This document shows positions 18,648 to 27,255 of a DNA stretch of 64,000 nucleotides, piece after piece. How positions within the stretch are numbered: position 1 is the first letter of the stretch; every line of letters starts with the position of its first letter. Location of the stretch: positions 1 to 64,000 of the forward strand of contig NZ_WACR01000004.1 in NCBI RefSeq assembly GCF_008806325.1. The letters run 5' to 3'. Origin of the DNA: Salibacter halophilus. Its GTDB lineage: Bacteria; Bacteroidota; Bacteroidia; Flavobacteriales_G; Salibacteraceae. The translations under genes and the position numbers were made by a program. The notes under the pieces are model-generated. The model ran no database searches. It had not been told where the DNA came from and saw only the letters and a list, made by a program, of their open reading frames with translations.

Positions 18648-21370
18648 TACTGCACAGTCATTATTTTTCCAATGTTGAACGATTCTCCCGTCAATTGTAC
18701 AAGATAGTTTCCTGAAGTCAAATTATTGACATTCAGTTGCTGGTTGTTCTTTCCGCTATTGAAGAGTTTTTTCTCAGTCAAAACTCGTTGACCGTTCATG
18801 TTGTAAACTTCGATTTTCACTCGCTCACTTTGCTGGAGTTCAAACGAAATGTTGACGTTTGTCTTAGCCGGATTGGGATAAAGCGTGTAATCGATTTCCT
18901 TCTCGTAAGCAGATTGATCAGCTAAACCAACATTTCCGCCCATATTCAATGTTGTGGAATAAACTCCATTTCCGTGAGTTCCCACCACAGTGTAGCCATC
19001 ACTCAATCGAACGTCAATCATATCTACCACGACATTTCCAATTGTTTGAGTACCCTGCTGAACCCAGCTTGTACTGTCGCCATCGAGCTCAGTAGCAGCA
19101 AAAAGACCGATACTCGTTCCAACCAGGTAGATTGAAGAATCACCATTTTGAGTTGGAACAATTTCAGCCCAGCGGCAAGAAGGTCCGTCACTCAAATGTT
19201 GGAGATTATCTGGAATACCAGGCTGGGCGGTACCCTTTAAATTTCCTTCAATATCAGTCCATGATTGTCCACCATCTTCAGTGTACCAAAGACTCACAAC
19301 ATTGTAGTTCGAGTAAACGACAATTGCTTTATTGGCATCACGCGGATCAACAGCAATGCTTGAAGTGTAATTGCCTGAAGAAATATTATTCGTGACTGAG
19401 GAGACAGTAGAGTTTGAATTTGCATTGTCAATTCTGTAAATCTGTTTTGCATCAGTACCCACGTAAACAACATCTTCATTATGAGCAACACCAATAGCCT
19501 TGATGTTTGCATTGATCGATAAGTCAGCAACCTGACTCCAATTGTTTTTGACAAACGGAGATGCCAGGTTTACATTTTTATACAGCTCGTTGAAAATTGG
19601 TAAGTACATCTTGTTTCTATCCTTTGGATCGAGCGTAAAAGGATGAACGAATGAATAGGAAGCCCACTGAAAATTGGGCATGATATTCTCTCTGTTGAGT
19701 ACATTTCCGGTTATTGGGTCCATATCGGTACGCTGAATATTTGCGTACTGAGTAGAAATAAAGGCTGTTGCACCACCATTGGTCAGAGCCGTATAAGCTC
19801 CGTCAGCACCTCTTGCTTTTTCCCAGTTGTTGCCCAGAGTTGAAGTGTTGGTGAACCAGGTTCCGTTATCCTGCGTACCACCGGCAGCGAGCGGAATTTC
19901 AGCATCGTGAACAGTTCCCACTGCATAAAATTGAGAGGTTATATAGCCATTATTCAAATCTTCCCAAATCACTTTGAAAGCAAGGCAGTCTTCTGTTTTG
20001 TGAATTCCACCGTCTGATGAAGCTAACATCACATCAGGATTGCCGGGCATGAATTTAACGTTGTGCTGATCGGGGTGTTGGCCATCTCTTATGTAGCGAT
20101 AATTATTGTATCCCTGAGCATCGTAACCACCTAACTGAGCTGTGTTTGATGAAGAAGCAAAACCATCAGTAGTTCTGAAAAGATTTGTACCGCCAATAAA
20201 AACAACATCTTCATTATCAGGCTTTACAGCAAGCGACATACAATAGTTGTTGAAGGTGTTGAGCTGGTTATCGCCCTCAGTAGATTGTGGTAAGTTAGAG
20301 GATCTGTCGAGCCATTCACCATTGCTACCGGTTCCGTCTCCGCTAAGGAAACGATAACGCCAAAATGAGTTACTCTCAGAATTTGGTTCGCTTGGATCGA
20401 TGTTTTGTCCTGCTCCAGGAGTGCGACAAAAGAAATACACGATGTTTTCATTAGATGGAGCAATTGCCAATCTACCGCGTTGTTGGTTATTGGGAAAATT
20501 TGAAGGTGAAATTTTCAACCAGTTCATACCATCAGTACTTCTGTAAATTCCTGCGCTATTGTCAGATCCTGAGATGTGAGCATAGAATATTCCGGATGAA
20601 GTACCCACGACTTCACTCCAGTCTGTTGTGAAGCCGCCACTCAAAACATTTTTCCATGAATCACCACCGTCATTACTGCGCATAATACCGCTTTCAGTTG
20701 AAGCCAGTACGATATCACTATCGTTGCGTGATGGGTCTGTCGTAATAGTAAAAACAGCACTCCAGGTTGAAAATGTTTGCGGTTCAGTTGAAGTGCTTGT
20801 GAGCTGAGTCCATGTTTGTCCGTTATCGGTAGATTTAAAAACTCCGTTCCCATTGTACGAAGCAGATGAAGATTTGCTGGCACTGTTACCGCGCGTTTCT
20901 CCAGTTCCGTAGTACCAAATATCAGTTTTTCCTGAGCGAACATCTTGCGTAACGCAGGAAACAGAAGAAATATCCATCGAGCTGGTTGTGCGGTTCCACG
21001 ACTGACCACCATCAGTTGAACGCCACATTCCGCCTGAAACACCACCTGCCAAAATGATATCAGGATTTTCCTGATCGAAAGCGAGCGCCCGGGTTCTCCC
21101 GCCTACATTGTAAGGGCCAATTGGTTCGTACACTTGTGCGCCACTTCTCTCTAGTCCACTCGATTGTGGAAGAGTGTGAGAAAAAGCCATTTCTCTGAAC
21201 TTGATCCCTTCAGGAATTTTCCCGGTTGCAGGATCTTTGAGCCTGTTCAATTCGTATTCAAATCTTCCTTCTGGACTCTCAGTGTTGGCTGAATCACGGT
21301 TCTGACCATTATCAATACTACACTGGAAGCTCAGCAGAGCTACCACAACAAAATAAAAAACTCTTTTCAT
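18647..21370 (-). CDS. T9SS-sorted BNR/sortilin-type beta-propeller protein
   Basis: 907 residues. The N-terminus is hydrophobic and ends near VVALLSFQCS, which could be a lipobox. Repeated Asp-box (BNR) motifs mark propeller blades: STDGGQSW, STDNGQTW, SNDGGDSW and TEDGGQSW, plus IYRSTDGMNWLK. Such propellers (VPS10/sialidase-like) commonly bind protein or glycan. The C-terminal sorting domain is YTLYPNPAKTNVNISFEL, VEVYNMNGQRVL-like and GNYLVQLTGES. With both an apparent lipobox and T9SS signal the exact anchoring is unclear. It is followed immediately by the YdcF-like gene and preceded by a lipoprotein gene ending one base away. Confidence 0.82.
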   Translation of the reverse strand: MKRVFYFVVVALLSFQCSIDNGQNRDSANTESPEGRFEYELNRLKDPATGKIPEGIKFREMAFSHTLPQSSGLERSGAQVYEPIGPYNVGGRTRALAFDQENPDIILAGGVSGGMWRSTDGGQSWNRTTSSMDISSVSCVTQDVRSGKTDIWYYGTGETRGNSASKSSSASYNGNGVFKSTDNGQTWTQLTSTSTEPQTFSTWSAVFTITTDPSRNDSDIVLASTESGIMRSNDGGDSWKNVLSGGFTTDWSEVVGTSSGIFYAHISGSDNSAGIYRSTDGMNWLKISPSNFPNNQQRGRLAIAPSNENIVYFFCRTPGAGQNIDPSEPNSESNSFWRYRFLSGDGTGSNGEWLDRSSNLPQSTEGDNQLNTFNNYCMSLAVKPDNEDVVFIGGTNLFRTTDGFASSSNTAQLGGYDAQGYNNYRYIRDGQHPDQHNVKFMPGNPDVMLASSDGGIHKTEDCLAFKVIWEDLNNGYITSQFYAVGTVHDAEIPLAAGGTQDNGTWFTNTSTLGNNWEKARGADGAYTALTNGGATAFISTQYANIQRTDMDPITGNVLNRENIMPNFQWASYSFVHPFTLDPKDRNKMYLPIFNELYKNVNLASPFVKNNWSQVADLSINANIKAIGVAHNEDVVYVGTDAKQIYRIDNANSNSTVSSVTNNISSGNYTSSIAVDPRDANKAIVVYSNYNVVSLWYTEDGGQSWTDIEGNLKGTAQPGIPDNLQHLSDGPSCRWAEIVPTQNGDSSIYLVGTSIGLFAATELDGDSTSWVQQGTQTIGNVVVDMIDVRLSDGYTVVGTHGNGVYSTTLNMGGNVGLADQSAYEKEIDYTLYPNPAKTNVNISFELQQSERVKIEVYNMNGQRVLTEKKLFNSGKNNQQLNVNNLTSGNYLVQLTGESFNIGKIMTVQ

Positions 21371-21820
21371 CTACCTCAACGTTTTATAAAACTCAATTGA
21401 AAATTGTGACCTCTTCTCAAAAATCTCGGCCTCAATTTTCATATTCTTCTCGAGCGAAGTTAGGGGGTGCTTTTTTAATAACGGATATTTTGCAGTATCG
21501 GGTTGGTGAGAAAATATGAAATGGACATTTAGGGTGTCGTTTTCACGAATCTGACCGTGGTAATCAAATCCTTGTTTTACAAGTTTTTCAACAGTTACCA
21601 AAGCATCGCAATTTTGGCAATTACAATCATGATAACCTTTATATTGAGCATTTTGTTCCAGCTCGAGTATTCTCAACTGAACAACAGTATTTGTTATCTT
21701 GTTTTGCTCACCAACCTGTTCTTCATGTTCATTTTTTGAGTTCGATGAAGTACTTTTGGATGATGTTGAGCAACTCATCATAAAAGCGCTCAGGATGATA
21801 ATGTATAGAGATTGCTGCAT
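21371..21820 (-). CDS. Small lipoprotein of unknown function
   Basis: 149 residues from ATG 21820; a start at 21841 would add only seven residues before the signal sequence. MQQSLYIIILSAFMMSC is a lipoprotein signal with Cys at the cleavage site, followed by a Ser/Lys/Asn-rich linker. The body has CNCQNCDALVTVEKLVKQGF, a cysteine-rich segment that might be a metal or disulfide site, and FHYHGQ-type residues. No family recognised. It is adjacent to the T9SS propeller gene and divergent from the subtilase, with only 41 bp for both promoters. Confidence 0.65.
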   Translation of the reverse strand: MQQSLYIIILSAFMMSCSTSSKSTSSNSKNEHEEQVGEQNKITNTVVQLRILELEQNAQYKGYHDCNCQNCDALVTVEKLVKQGFDYHGQIRENDTLNVHFIFSHQPDTAKYPLLKKHPLTSLEKNMKIEAEIFEKRSQFSIEFYKTLR

Positions 21821-21861
21821 TTGGGTGCGCAATTTAATCAATTATTAAAAACAGAATAAGG

Positions 21862-24480
21862 ATGTGTAAATTTTGGATGAAGCTTTGTGGAGTAGTGCTA
21901 TTCTCACTTTTAGCGAATAGTGCGTTTTCACAGGATTGGAAGTTGAGCAAAGCGATGCAGCAGGAATTAGCTGAAAGAAACAGTGATGAACACCATATTT
22001 TAGTTGTTGGCCCAAACTGGGCAAATTGGGATTCTCTAAATTTATCGGTCAGATCCAAAGGTATTACCCGCAAGGAGCGGGCGAAGTATGTAATGACTTA
22101 CCTGAAAGAAATCTATAAAAAGTCTCAGGATAAAATTATCAACGAAGGAGATATTAGTCGTGACGATATCGAGCACACCTTTTGGATTGCCAATGTCATT
22201 GAGTTAAAGGCTTCAACACAAAAAGTTTACGAGTTGATGACTGTAGGCGAGGTACAATCTATCCAACTCGCTGATGAAATCAAAATCGCTCCGGTTGAGT
22301 TTGAAAAGAGTGAATCGGTTCAATCGCGATCCATTGGCGGAATTGAACCGGGAATAGAAGCCGTTAATGCTCGTTTTTTATGGAACCTCGGTTACACCGG
22401 AAAAGGACAAAAAGTTCTCAACTTCGATACTGGTGTTTGGCCAGATCACCCAGCGATAAGCGAGAATTATCTCGGTAACCACAAACCGCTCGATGAAGTC
22501 TGGTTTCCGTACGATAAAATTATTCCGGGTGATAAAGAAAGTAGTCACGGGACACATACTAACGGAACGTGTATCGGACTTGATCGCAGTACGAATGACA
22601 CAATTGGAATCGCATATGAGTCGATGTTCATCGCAACTGACCCAATTGTGAGTAATGCGGCTGATATCCGCACTTTTCCTAATATCATGCGCGGTTACGA
22701 GTGGGCTTTGAATCCTGATGGCGATTCTACAACAACTGATGATATACCGGATGTGATCAACAATTCATGGGGACGCACTTTTGACTCTATTTTCCTGCCT
22801 GAAGTTTGTGGCGGAATTGTGGAAAATACGTTGATAGCAATTGAAAATGCCGGGATTGTGAGTATTCACAGTGCCGGGAATAGCGGTCCGGGTAGTGGTA
22901 CGGTTGGCCTGCCTTCCGGTTCAAATCCATCGTTGGTCAACAACTTTGCAGTTGGAGCAGTAAACGCTGATAATCCCTCTTATCCGATTGCGGGTTTTTC
23001 CTCACGCGGACCTTCATATTGCCCGTCATCAGGTGCTTTGGAGATAAAGCCTGAAGTTGTAGCACCCGGAGTTAACGTACGTTCGGCTGTGCGAAATGGA
23101 TCTGACTATACCTATGATAATTATCAGGGAACTTCGATGGCTGCTCCGCATGTTTCGGGAGTGTCATTGCTGCTCACTGAAGCTTTTCCAAATGCAACAG
23201 CCGAGGAAATAAAAGAAGCACTTTATTATACGGCAGTGGATCTCGGTGATCCAGGGGAAGACAATACTTACGGAAGGGGAATGATCGATGCTGAGGCGGC
23301 TTACAACTATTTAGCTCAAAATTATACACCTTCAACTCCGCAAACCAACAGCTTTGATATTTCAATCAATAAGATTACTCCATCAAATGAATTATCGCTT
23401 TGCGGAGATTCATTTACGCCCGTGATTCATTTTGACAACACAAATACTGTCGATAAAAGTGATCTCAGTGTCACTTACGGTTTTTACGGTTCTGCTGAAA
23501 TGACGCAATCAATAGGGACGGGGACTTTACAGCAACAGGATTCAATCGTTTTAGATCCCGTTCAAATTCCATCATCGGGCTATTTGGAGTTTTATGCTGA
23601 AGTTGAATATAGTGGCTCTAACCAGGAACTGAATTCCGTGAACAACACACGTTTTATCCGATTCAAAAAGAACGGAAACAGCCAGTTACCTTATTTGGAG
23701 ACTTTTGAAAATATTGATGAATTTCTTTATTCGAGCTGGATTAAAAATGATGAAGAAGCCAACCAATCCTGGGAAATCGACTCAGCATTGAGTTCAAACG
23801 GAACAGAAAATAGTGTGGCAACTATGCAGCTTTCGAGCTATTTAACGGGTAGCGGAGATCGTGATTTCCTATACAGCCCTGCTTTGAGAGTTGATGGTCA
23901 GAACCAGCTTCACCTCGCGTTTGATTACAGCTATCAGCTCAAGTTTTCCGGTTTTCAGGATTCGCTTATTGTAGCGTTATCAACAGATTGCGGAAATACC
24001 TTTCAGCGCGTTTTTGAACAGGGAGCTGAAGAGTTAAACTCGACAGATAAAACATTGCAAAGCGACTGGACTCCTCAAGACACTTCAGATTGGGAACACG
24101 TAAATATTTCATTGCCACAAGTTGCTGATGGAAATGATGTGATCGTGAGGTTTGAAACATACAACGAGCGCGGGAATAACCTCTATCTCGACAATGTTGA
24201 GGTCTTTGATCCAGCTCAGGGATCTGTTGGTCACAACGCAATTGTCAATAAACCAGAGTTGGAAATTTTCCCAAACCCTGTTGAAAAAACACTGAACTGG
24301 AAGAGTGATGAAAATGTTTACGTAGTTGAGGTTTTTGATATTACCGGCCGATCGGTTCTGACCAAAACAGTGAAAGGCGAACAAAGCATATCAGTGAGTA
24401 GCCTGAATTCAGGAGCTTACATCGTTTCGTTTGAGATGCAAAACGGAGAATCTGTTCGTGAGCGAATTGTTGTTCGTTAG
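21862..24480 (+). CDS. T9SS-sorted subtilisin-family (S8) serine protease
   Basis: 872 residues. A signal peptide (LCGVVLFSLLANSAFSQ) is followed by a propeptide-like region to about residue 155. The catalytic domain shows Asp in LNFDTGVWPDHP, His in SSHGTHTNGTC, the oxyanion Asn in HSAGNSGPGSG and Ser in GTSMAAPHVSG. A beta-rich middle (CARDB- or MAM-like, with LRVDGQNQLHLAFDYSYQL) leads to a T9SS type A domain (LEIFPNPVEKTLNWKS, ending GAYIVSFEMQNG). It is a surface or extracellular protease; the substrate is unknown. It contains three GGTCAGANCC words in three different frames or orientations. Confidence 0.9.
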   Translation: MCKFWMKLCGVVLFSLLANSAFSQDWKLSKAMQQELAERNSDEHHILVVGPNWANWDSLNLSVRSKGITRKERAKYVMTYLKEIYKKSQDKIINEGDISRDDIEHTFWIANVIELKASTQKVYELMTVGEVQSIQLADEIKIAPVEFEKSESVQSRSIGGIEPGIEAVNARFLWNLGYTGKGQKVLNFDTGVWPDHPAISENYLGNHKPLDEVWFPYDKIIPGDKESSHGTHTNGTCIGLDRSTNDTIGIAYESMFIATDPIVSNAADIRTFPNIMRGYEWALNPDGDSTTTDDIPDVINNSWGRTFDSIFLPEVCGGIVENTLIAIENAGIVSIHSAGNSGPGSGTVGLPSGSNPSLVNNFAVGAVNADNPSYPIAGFSSRGPSYCPSSGALEIKPEVVAPGVNVRSAVRNGSDYTYDNYQGTSMAAPHVSGVSLLLTEAFPNATAEEIKEALYYTAVDLGDPGEDNTYGRGMIDAEAAYNYLAQNYTPSTPQTNSFDISINKITPSNELSLCGDSFTPVIHFDNTNTVDKSDLSVTYGFYGSAEMTQSIGTGTLQQQDSIVLDPVQIPSSGYLEFYAEVEYSGSNQELNSVNNTRFIRFKKNGNSQLPYLETFENIDEFLYSSWIKNDEEANQSWEIDSALSSNGTENSVATMQLSSYLTGSGDRDFLYSPALRVDGQNQLHLAFDYSYQLKFSGFQDSLIVALSTDCGNTFQRVFEQGAEELNSTDKTLQSDWTPQDTSDWEHVNISLPQVADGNDVIVRFETYNERGNNLYLDNVEVFDPAQGSVGHNAIVNKPELEIFPNPVEKTLNWKSDENVYVVEVFDITGRSVLTKTVKGEQSISVSSLNSGAYIVSFEMQNGESVRERIVVR

Positions 24481-24507
24481 TTTTGCTGAACTTCATTACA
24501 TCGCAAC

Positions 24508-24521
24508 ATGACAAGAGTCAT
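24508..24521. promoter_or_regulatory. Candidate FNR/CRP-type operator before ccoI
   Basis: Perfect inverted repeat ATGAC-N4-GTCAT, about 37 bp before the ccoI start. Length and spacing match FNR/FixK half-sites (5-N4-5). A near copy lies before ccoS. A -7-like GAAATTTG follows at 24544-24551. The regulator is not identified. Confidence 0.5.
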
Positions 24522-24558
24522 TTTCTGGGATGAATTGTTGTGAGAAATTTGCAGCGCA

Positions 24559-26955
24559 ATGTCCAATCCAAATCCTCATACCAAAGCGACTTGTTACCAT
24601 TGTGGTGGCCCATGTGATACCGGAGTTATCCACGCTCACGACAAAACTTTTTGTTGTGAGGGTTGCAAGATGGTTTTTGAACTTCTCGATGAAAACGAGA
24701 TGTGCGCTTATTACGATTTGGAAGAAAATCCGGGTATTCGCATCAATTCAGATTTAGGGGAGAAGTATAAATTTCTCGACAACGAAGAAGTTGCTGAGAG
24801 CTTGCTCGATTTTCACGAAGAGGATGTAGCGAAAGTCACATTCTACGTTCCCAAGATTCATTGTAGTTCGTGTATTTGGTTACTCGAACACTTAAACCGT
24901 CTCGATTCTTCAGTTATTCGGTCTCAGGTTAACTTTTTAAAGAAAGAAGTTTACGTCACGTTTAACGCTGAAGAAGGATCACTTAGAAGTTTGGTTGAAT
25001 TGTTGGCTACGATAGGTTATGAGCCGGCTATCAATTTGGGATCTGACAAAAAGAAGAAAAAGACAATAGGGAAACCTTTTTACTACAAGTTGGGCGTTGC
25101 TGGATTTGCTTTTGGAAATATCATGCTGCTCAGCTTTCCCGAGTATTTATCGATCAATGATATCGTTGATGATCAGTATCAGAAGCTATTCGGGTATTTG
25201 AATTTAGCGCTCGCATTGCCGGTCTTTTTGTACAGTGCATCAGATTATTACAAATCTGCATACAAAGCGCTCAAAGGAAAGTTCGTCAACATTGATTTAC
25301 CGATCAGCATCGGGATAATAGCGTTGTTCTTGAGGAGCACAACCGAGATTGTGACAGGAACAGGAGTGGGGTTCATGGATTCATTTGCCATGTTCGTTTT
25401 CCTGCTTTTGGTAGGGAAATGGTACCAGGAATACACTTATCAGGCACTTTCATTTGAGCGCGATTACAAGAGTTATTTTCCCATTGCTGTTTCCAAAATC
25501 GTAGATGGAGCTAAGGAAATTATTCCACTTAAAAATGTGGTAGTTGGAGACATACTGGAAATCAAAAACAAAGAATTGATTCCGGCTGATTCCGTTTTAA
25601 CGAGTGATGAGGCACGAATCGATTACAGCTTTGTAACAGGAGAATCTCAACCTGTTCACAAACACAAAGGCGATAAACTGTTTGCCGGTGGTAGGCAAAT
25701 GGGAGCTTCTATCGAAGTTGAGACGATTAAGCCCGTTTCGCAAAGTTATCTGACCAATTTGTGGAATCAGGAGGCATTTCAAAAAGCCGAAACACCTATC
25801 AACAGCATCGTCAACCGGATGAGTCGTTACTTTACGATTGGCGTACTCATTTTGGCTACGATCACTTTTGTCATTTGGCTGTTCCTGGATTCGTCAAGCG
25901 CGGTGCAGGTATTTACTTCAGTGCTTATTGTGGCGTGTCCGTGTGCTTTGGCTCTGACCGTCCCTTTTACATTTGGAAACGCAATGCGCATTTTGGGAAA
26001 GAACGGACTATTCCTCAAAAACACTGATGCGATTGAGAAAATGGCTTACTCTGATACGCTCATTTTTGATAAAACCGGAACCATCACGCTCAGTAAAAAT
26101 GCCACAGTCGTTTACGATGGTGAGGCGCTCAACGATGAGGTTAAAAGATGGGTTTACTCACTCACGAATCAATCGAATCATCCCGTGAGCAAAGCAATAG
26201 CAAATTCTTTACAGTCAGATCCCGTTCCAATCCAGTATTTTGAGGAGTACGAGGGTAAAGGGATAGAAGCCAAAATAGATGGTCATCATTTATTACTCGG
26301 CAAGTCGAGCTGGGTTCAACAGTCAGATCCGATAAAAGCATTGTCGACAGAAAGCTATCTCGCAGTTGATGGAAAAGTGCTGGGGAAATTCACGCTTCAA
26401 AAAGAGTTTAGACCGGGTTTAAATTCTCTGCTTACCAGATTGAAAGAAAAGTTTGAAATGTTCTTGTTATCAGGTGATAACGAAGCTGAAATGGAGAGAG
26501 TACAGCCGTATTTTGAAGACCGAAAACACATGCAGTTCAACCAGTCACCTGAAGATAAACTCGAGTTTGTATCAGCACTTCAAAAGCACGGGCACAAAGC
26601 AGTCATGGTAGGAGATGGACTCAACGATGCCGGAGCGCTCAAGAAAGCAGATGTAGGCATAGCAGTTGCTGAGGATGTGTATCAGTTTTCACCGGCTTGT
26701 GACGGAATTTTAGATGCTTCTTCTTTTAGTTATTTAGACACCTATTTAGACTTCAGTAAAAAAGCACTGCGAATCGTTAAAATCAGTTTTGGGATCTCGA
26801 TTGCTTACAACACGATCGGGATGTTTTTCGCTGTCCAGGGCTTGTTGACACCTATACTCGCAGCTATTTTGATGCCGCTCAGTTCTATAACTGTAGTAGC
26901 TTTCACGACAATTGCCACAAGATGGGCGGGAAGGCTTATTGGATCTGACCAATAA
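24559..26955 (+). CDS. ccoI: Copper-transporting P-type ATPase for cbb3 oxidase assembly
   Basis: 798 residues. The N-terminus has the Cys-rich CcoI/FixI metal-binding domain (CYHCGGPCDTG; CCEGCKMVF) followed by a second ferredoxin-like HMA domain (IHCSSCIWLLEHLNR). The P1B ATPase core has the ion-channel CPC motif (ACPCALAL), the phosphorylation site DKTGT, the TGES motif and the hinge GDGLNDAGALKKADVG. It exports Cu(I) across the inner membrane for insertion into the CuB centre. It is first in the locus ahead of ccoS and ccoNO. A GGATCTGACC word covers its last codons. Confidence 0.92.
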   Translation: MSNPNPHTKATCYHCGGPCDTGVIHAHDKTFCCEGCKMVFELLDENEMCAYYDLEENPGIRINSDLGEKYKFLDNEEVAESLLDFHEEDVAKVTFYVPKIHCSSCIWLLEHLNRLDSSVIRSQVNFLKKEVYVTFNAEEGSLRSLVELLATIGYEPAINLGSDKKKKKTIGKPFYYKLGVAGFAFGNIMLLSFPEYLSINDIVDDQYQKLFGYLNLALALPVFLYSASDYYKSAYKALKGKFVNIDLPISIGIIALFLRSTTEIVTGTGVGFMDSFAMFVFLLLVGKWYQEYTYQALSFERDYKSYFPIAVSKIVDGAKEIIPLKNVVVGDILEIKNKELIPADSVLTSDEARIDYSFVTGESQPVHKHKGDKLFAGGRQMGASIEVETIKPVSQSYLTNLWNQEAFQKAETPINSIVNRMSRYFTIGVLILATITFVIWLFLDSSSAVQVFTSVLIVACPCALALTVPFTFGNAMRILGKNGLFLKNTDAIEKMAYSDTLIFDKTGTITLSKNATVVYDGEALNDEVKRWVYSLTNQSNHPVSKAIANSLQSDPVPIQYFEEYEGKGIEAKIDGHHLLLGKSSWVQQSDPIKALSTESYLAVDGKVLGKFTLQKEFRPGLNSLLTRLKEKFEMFLLSGDNEAEMERVQPYFEDRKHMQFNQSPEDKLEFVSALQKHGHKAVMVGDGLNDAGALKKADVGIAVAEDVYQFSPACDGILDASSFSYLDTYLDFSKKALRIVKISFGISIAYNTIGMFFAVQGLLTPILAAILMPLSSITVVAFTTIATRWAGRLIGSDQ

Positions 26956-26982
26956 CAGTTTGCAATTCACATAAATTTAAAA

Positions 26983-26996
26983 CTGACGAAAGTCAT
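26983..26996. promoter_or_regulatory. Candidate FNR/CRP-type operator before ccoS-ccoNO
   Basis: CTGACGAAAGTCAT, core TGAC-N4-GTCA, the same core and spacing as the site before ccoI. A weak -7 match, TACCTTTC, follows at 27025-27032, placing the site near the position used by activators of this family. Confidence 0.5.
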
Positions 26997-27072
26997 ATTT
27001 TGCTGTGATTGCACTCATTTTTTTTACCTTTCGAGAACTTCACTTTTGTTAAGTAATCTTAAAATAGAAGAA

Positions 27073-27240
27073 ATGAGTGTAATTTATATTTTGATAGGGA
27101 TCAGTTTGCTGGCCGCATTGGGCTTTTTAGCCGCATTCCTGTGGAGTATAAAAACGGGTCAATACGAAGACGATTACACACCGGGTGTACGCATTTTATT
27201 TGACGATATAAACAACGAGAAAAAATCTAAAAACAAATAA
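27073..27240 (+). CDS. ccoS: cbb3 oxidase maturation protein CcoS
   Basis: 55 residues from ATG 27073 (an earlier TTG at 27046 is less likely). One membrane helix (MSVIYILIGISLLAALGFLA) is followed by the conserved short tail with WSIKTGQYEDDYTPGVRILFDD, diagnostic of CcoS. Required in other bacteria for cofactor loading of the cbb3 oxidase. It lies 15 bp before ccoNO. Confidence 0.88.
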   Translation: MSVIYILIGISLLAALGFLAAFLWSIKTGQYEDDYTPGVRILFDDINNEKKSKNK

Positions 27241-27255
27241 TCAAATCATTATCCG

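Noticed and set aside
26746-26970. Minus-strand open frame overlapping the ccoI end
   Set aside because: Shadow of ccoI with no start context or domain; the plus-strand ATPase motifs are intact throughout.
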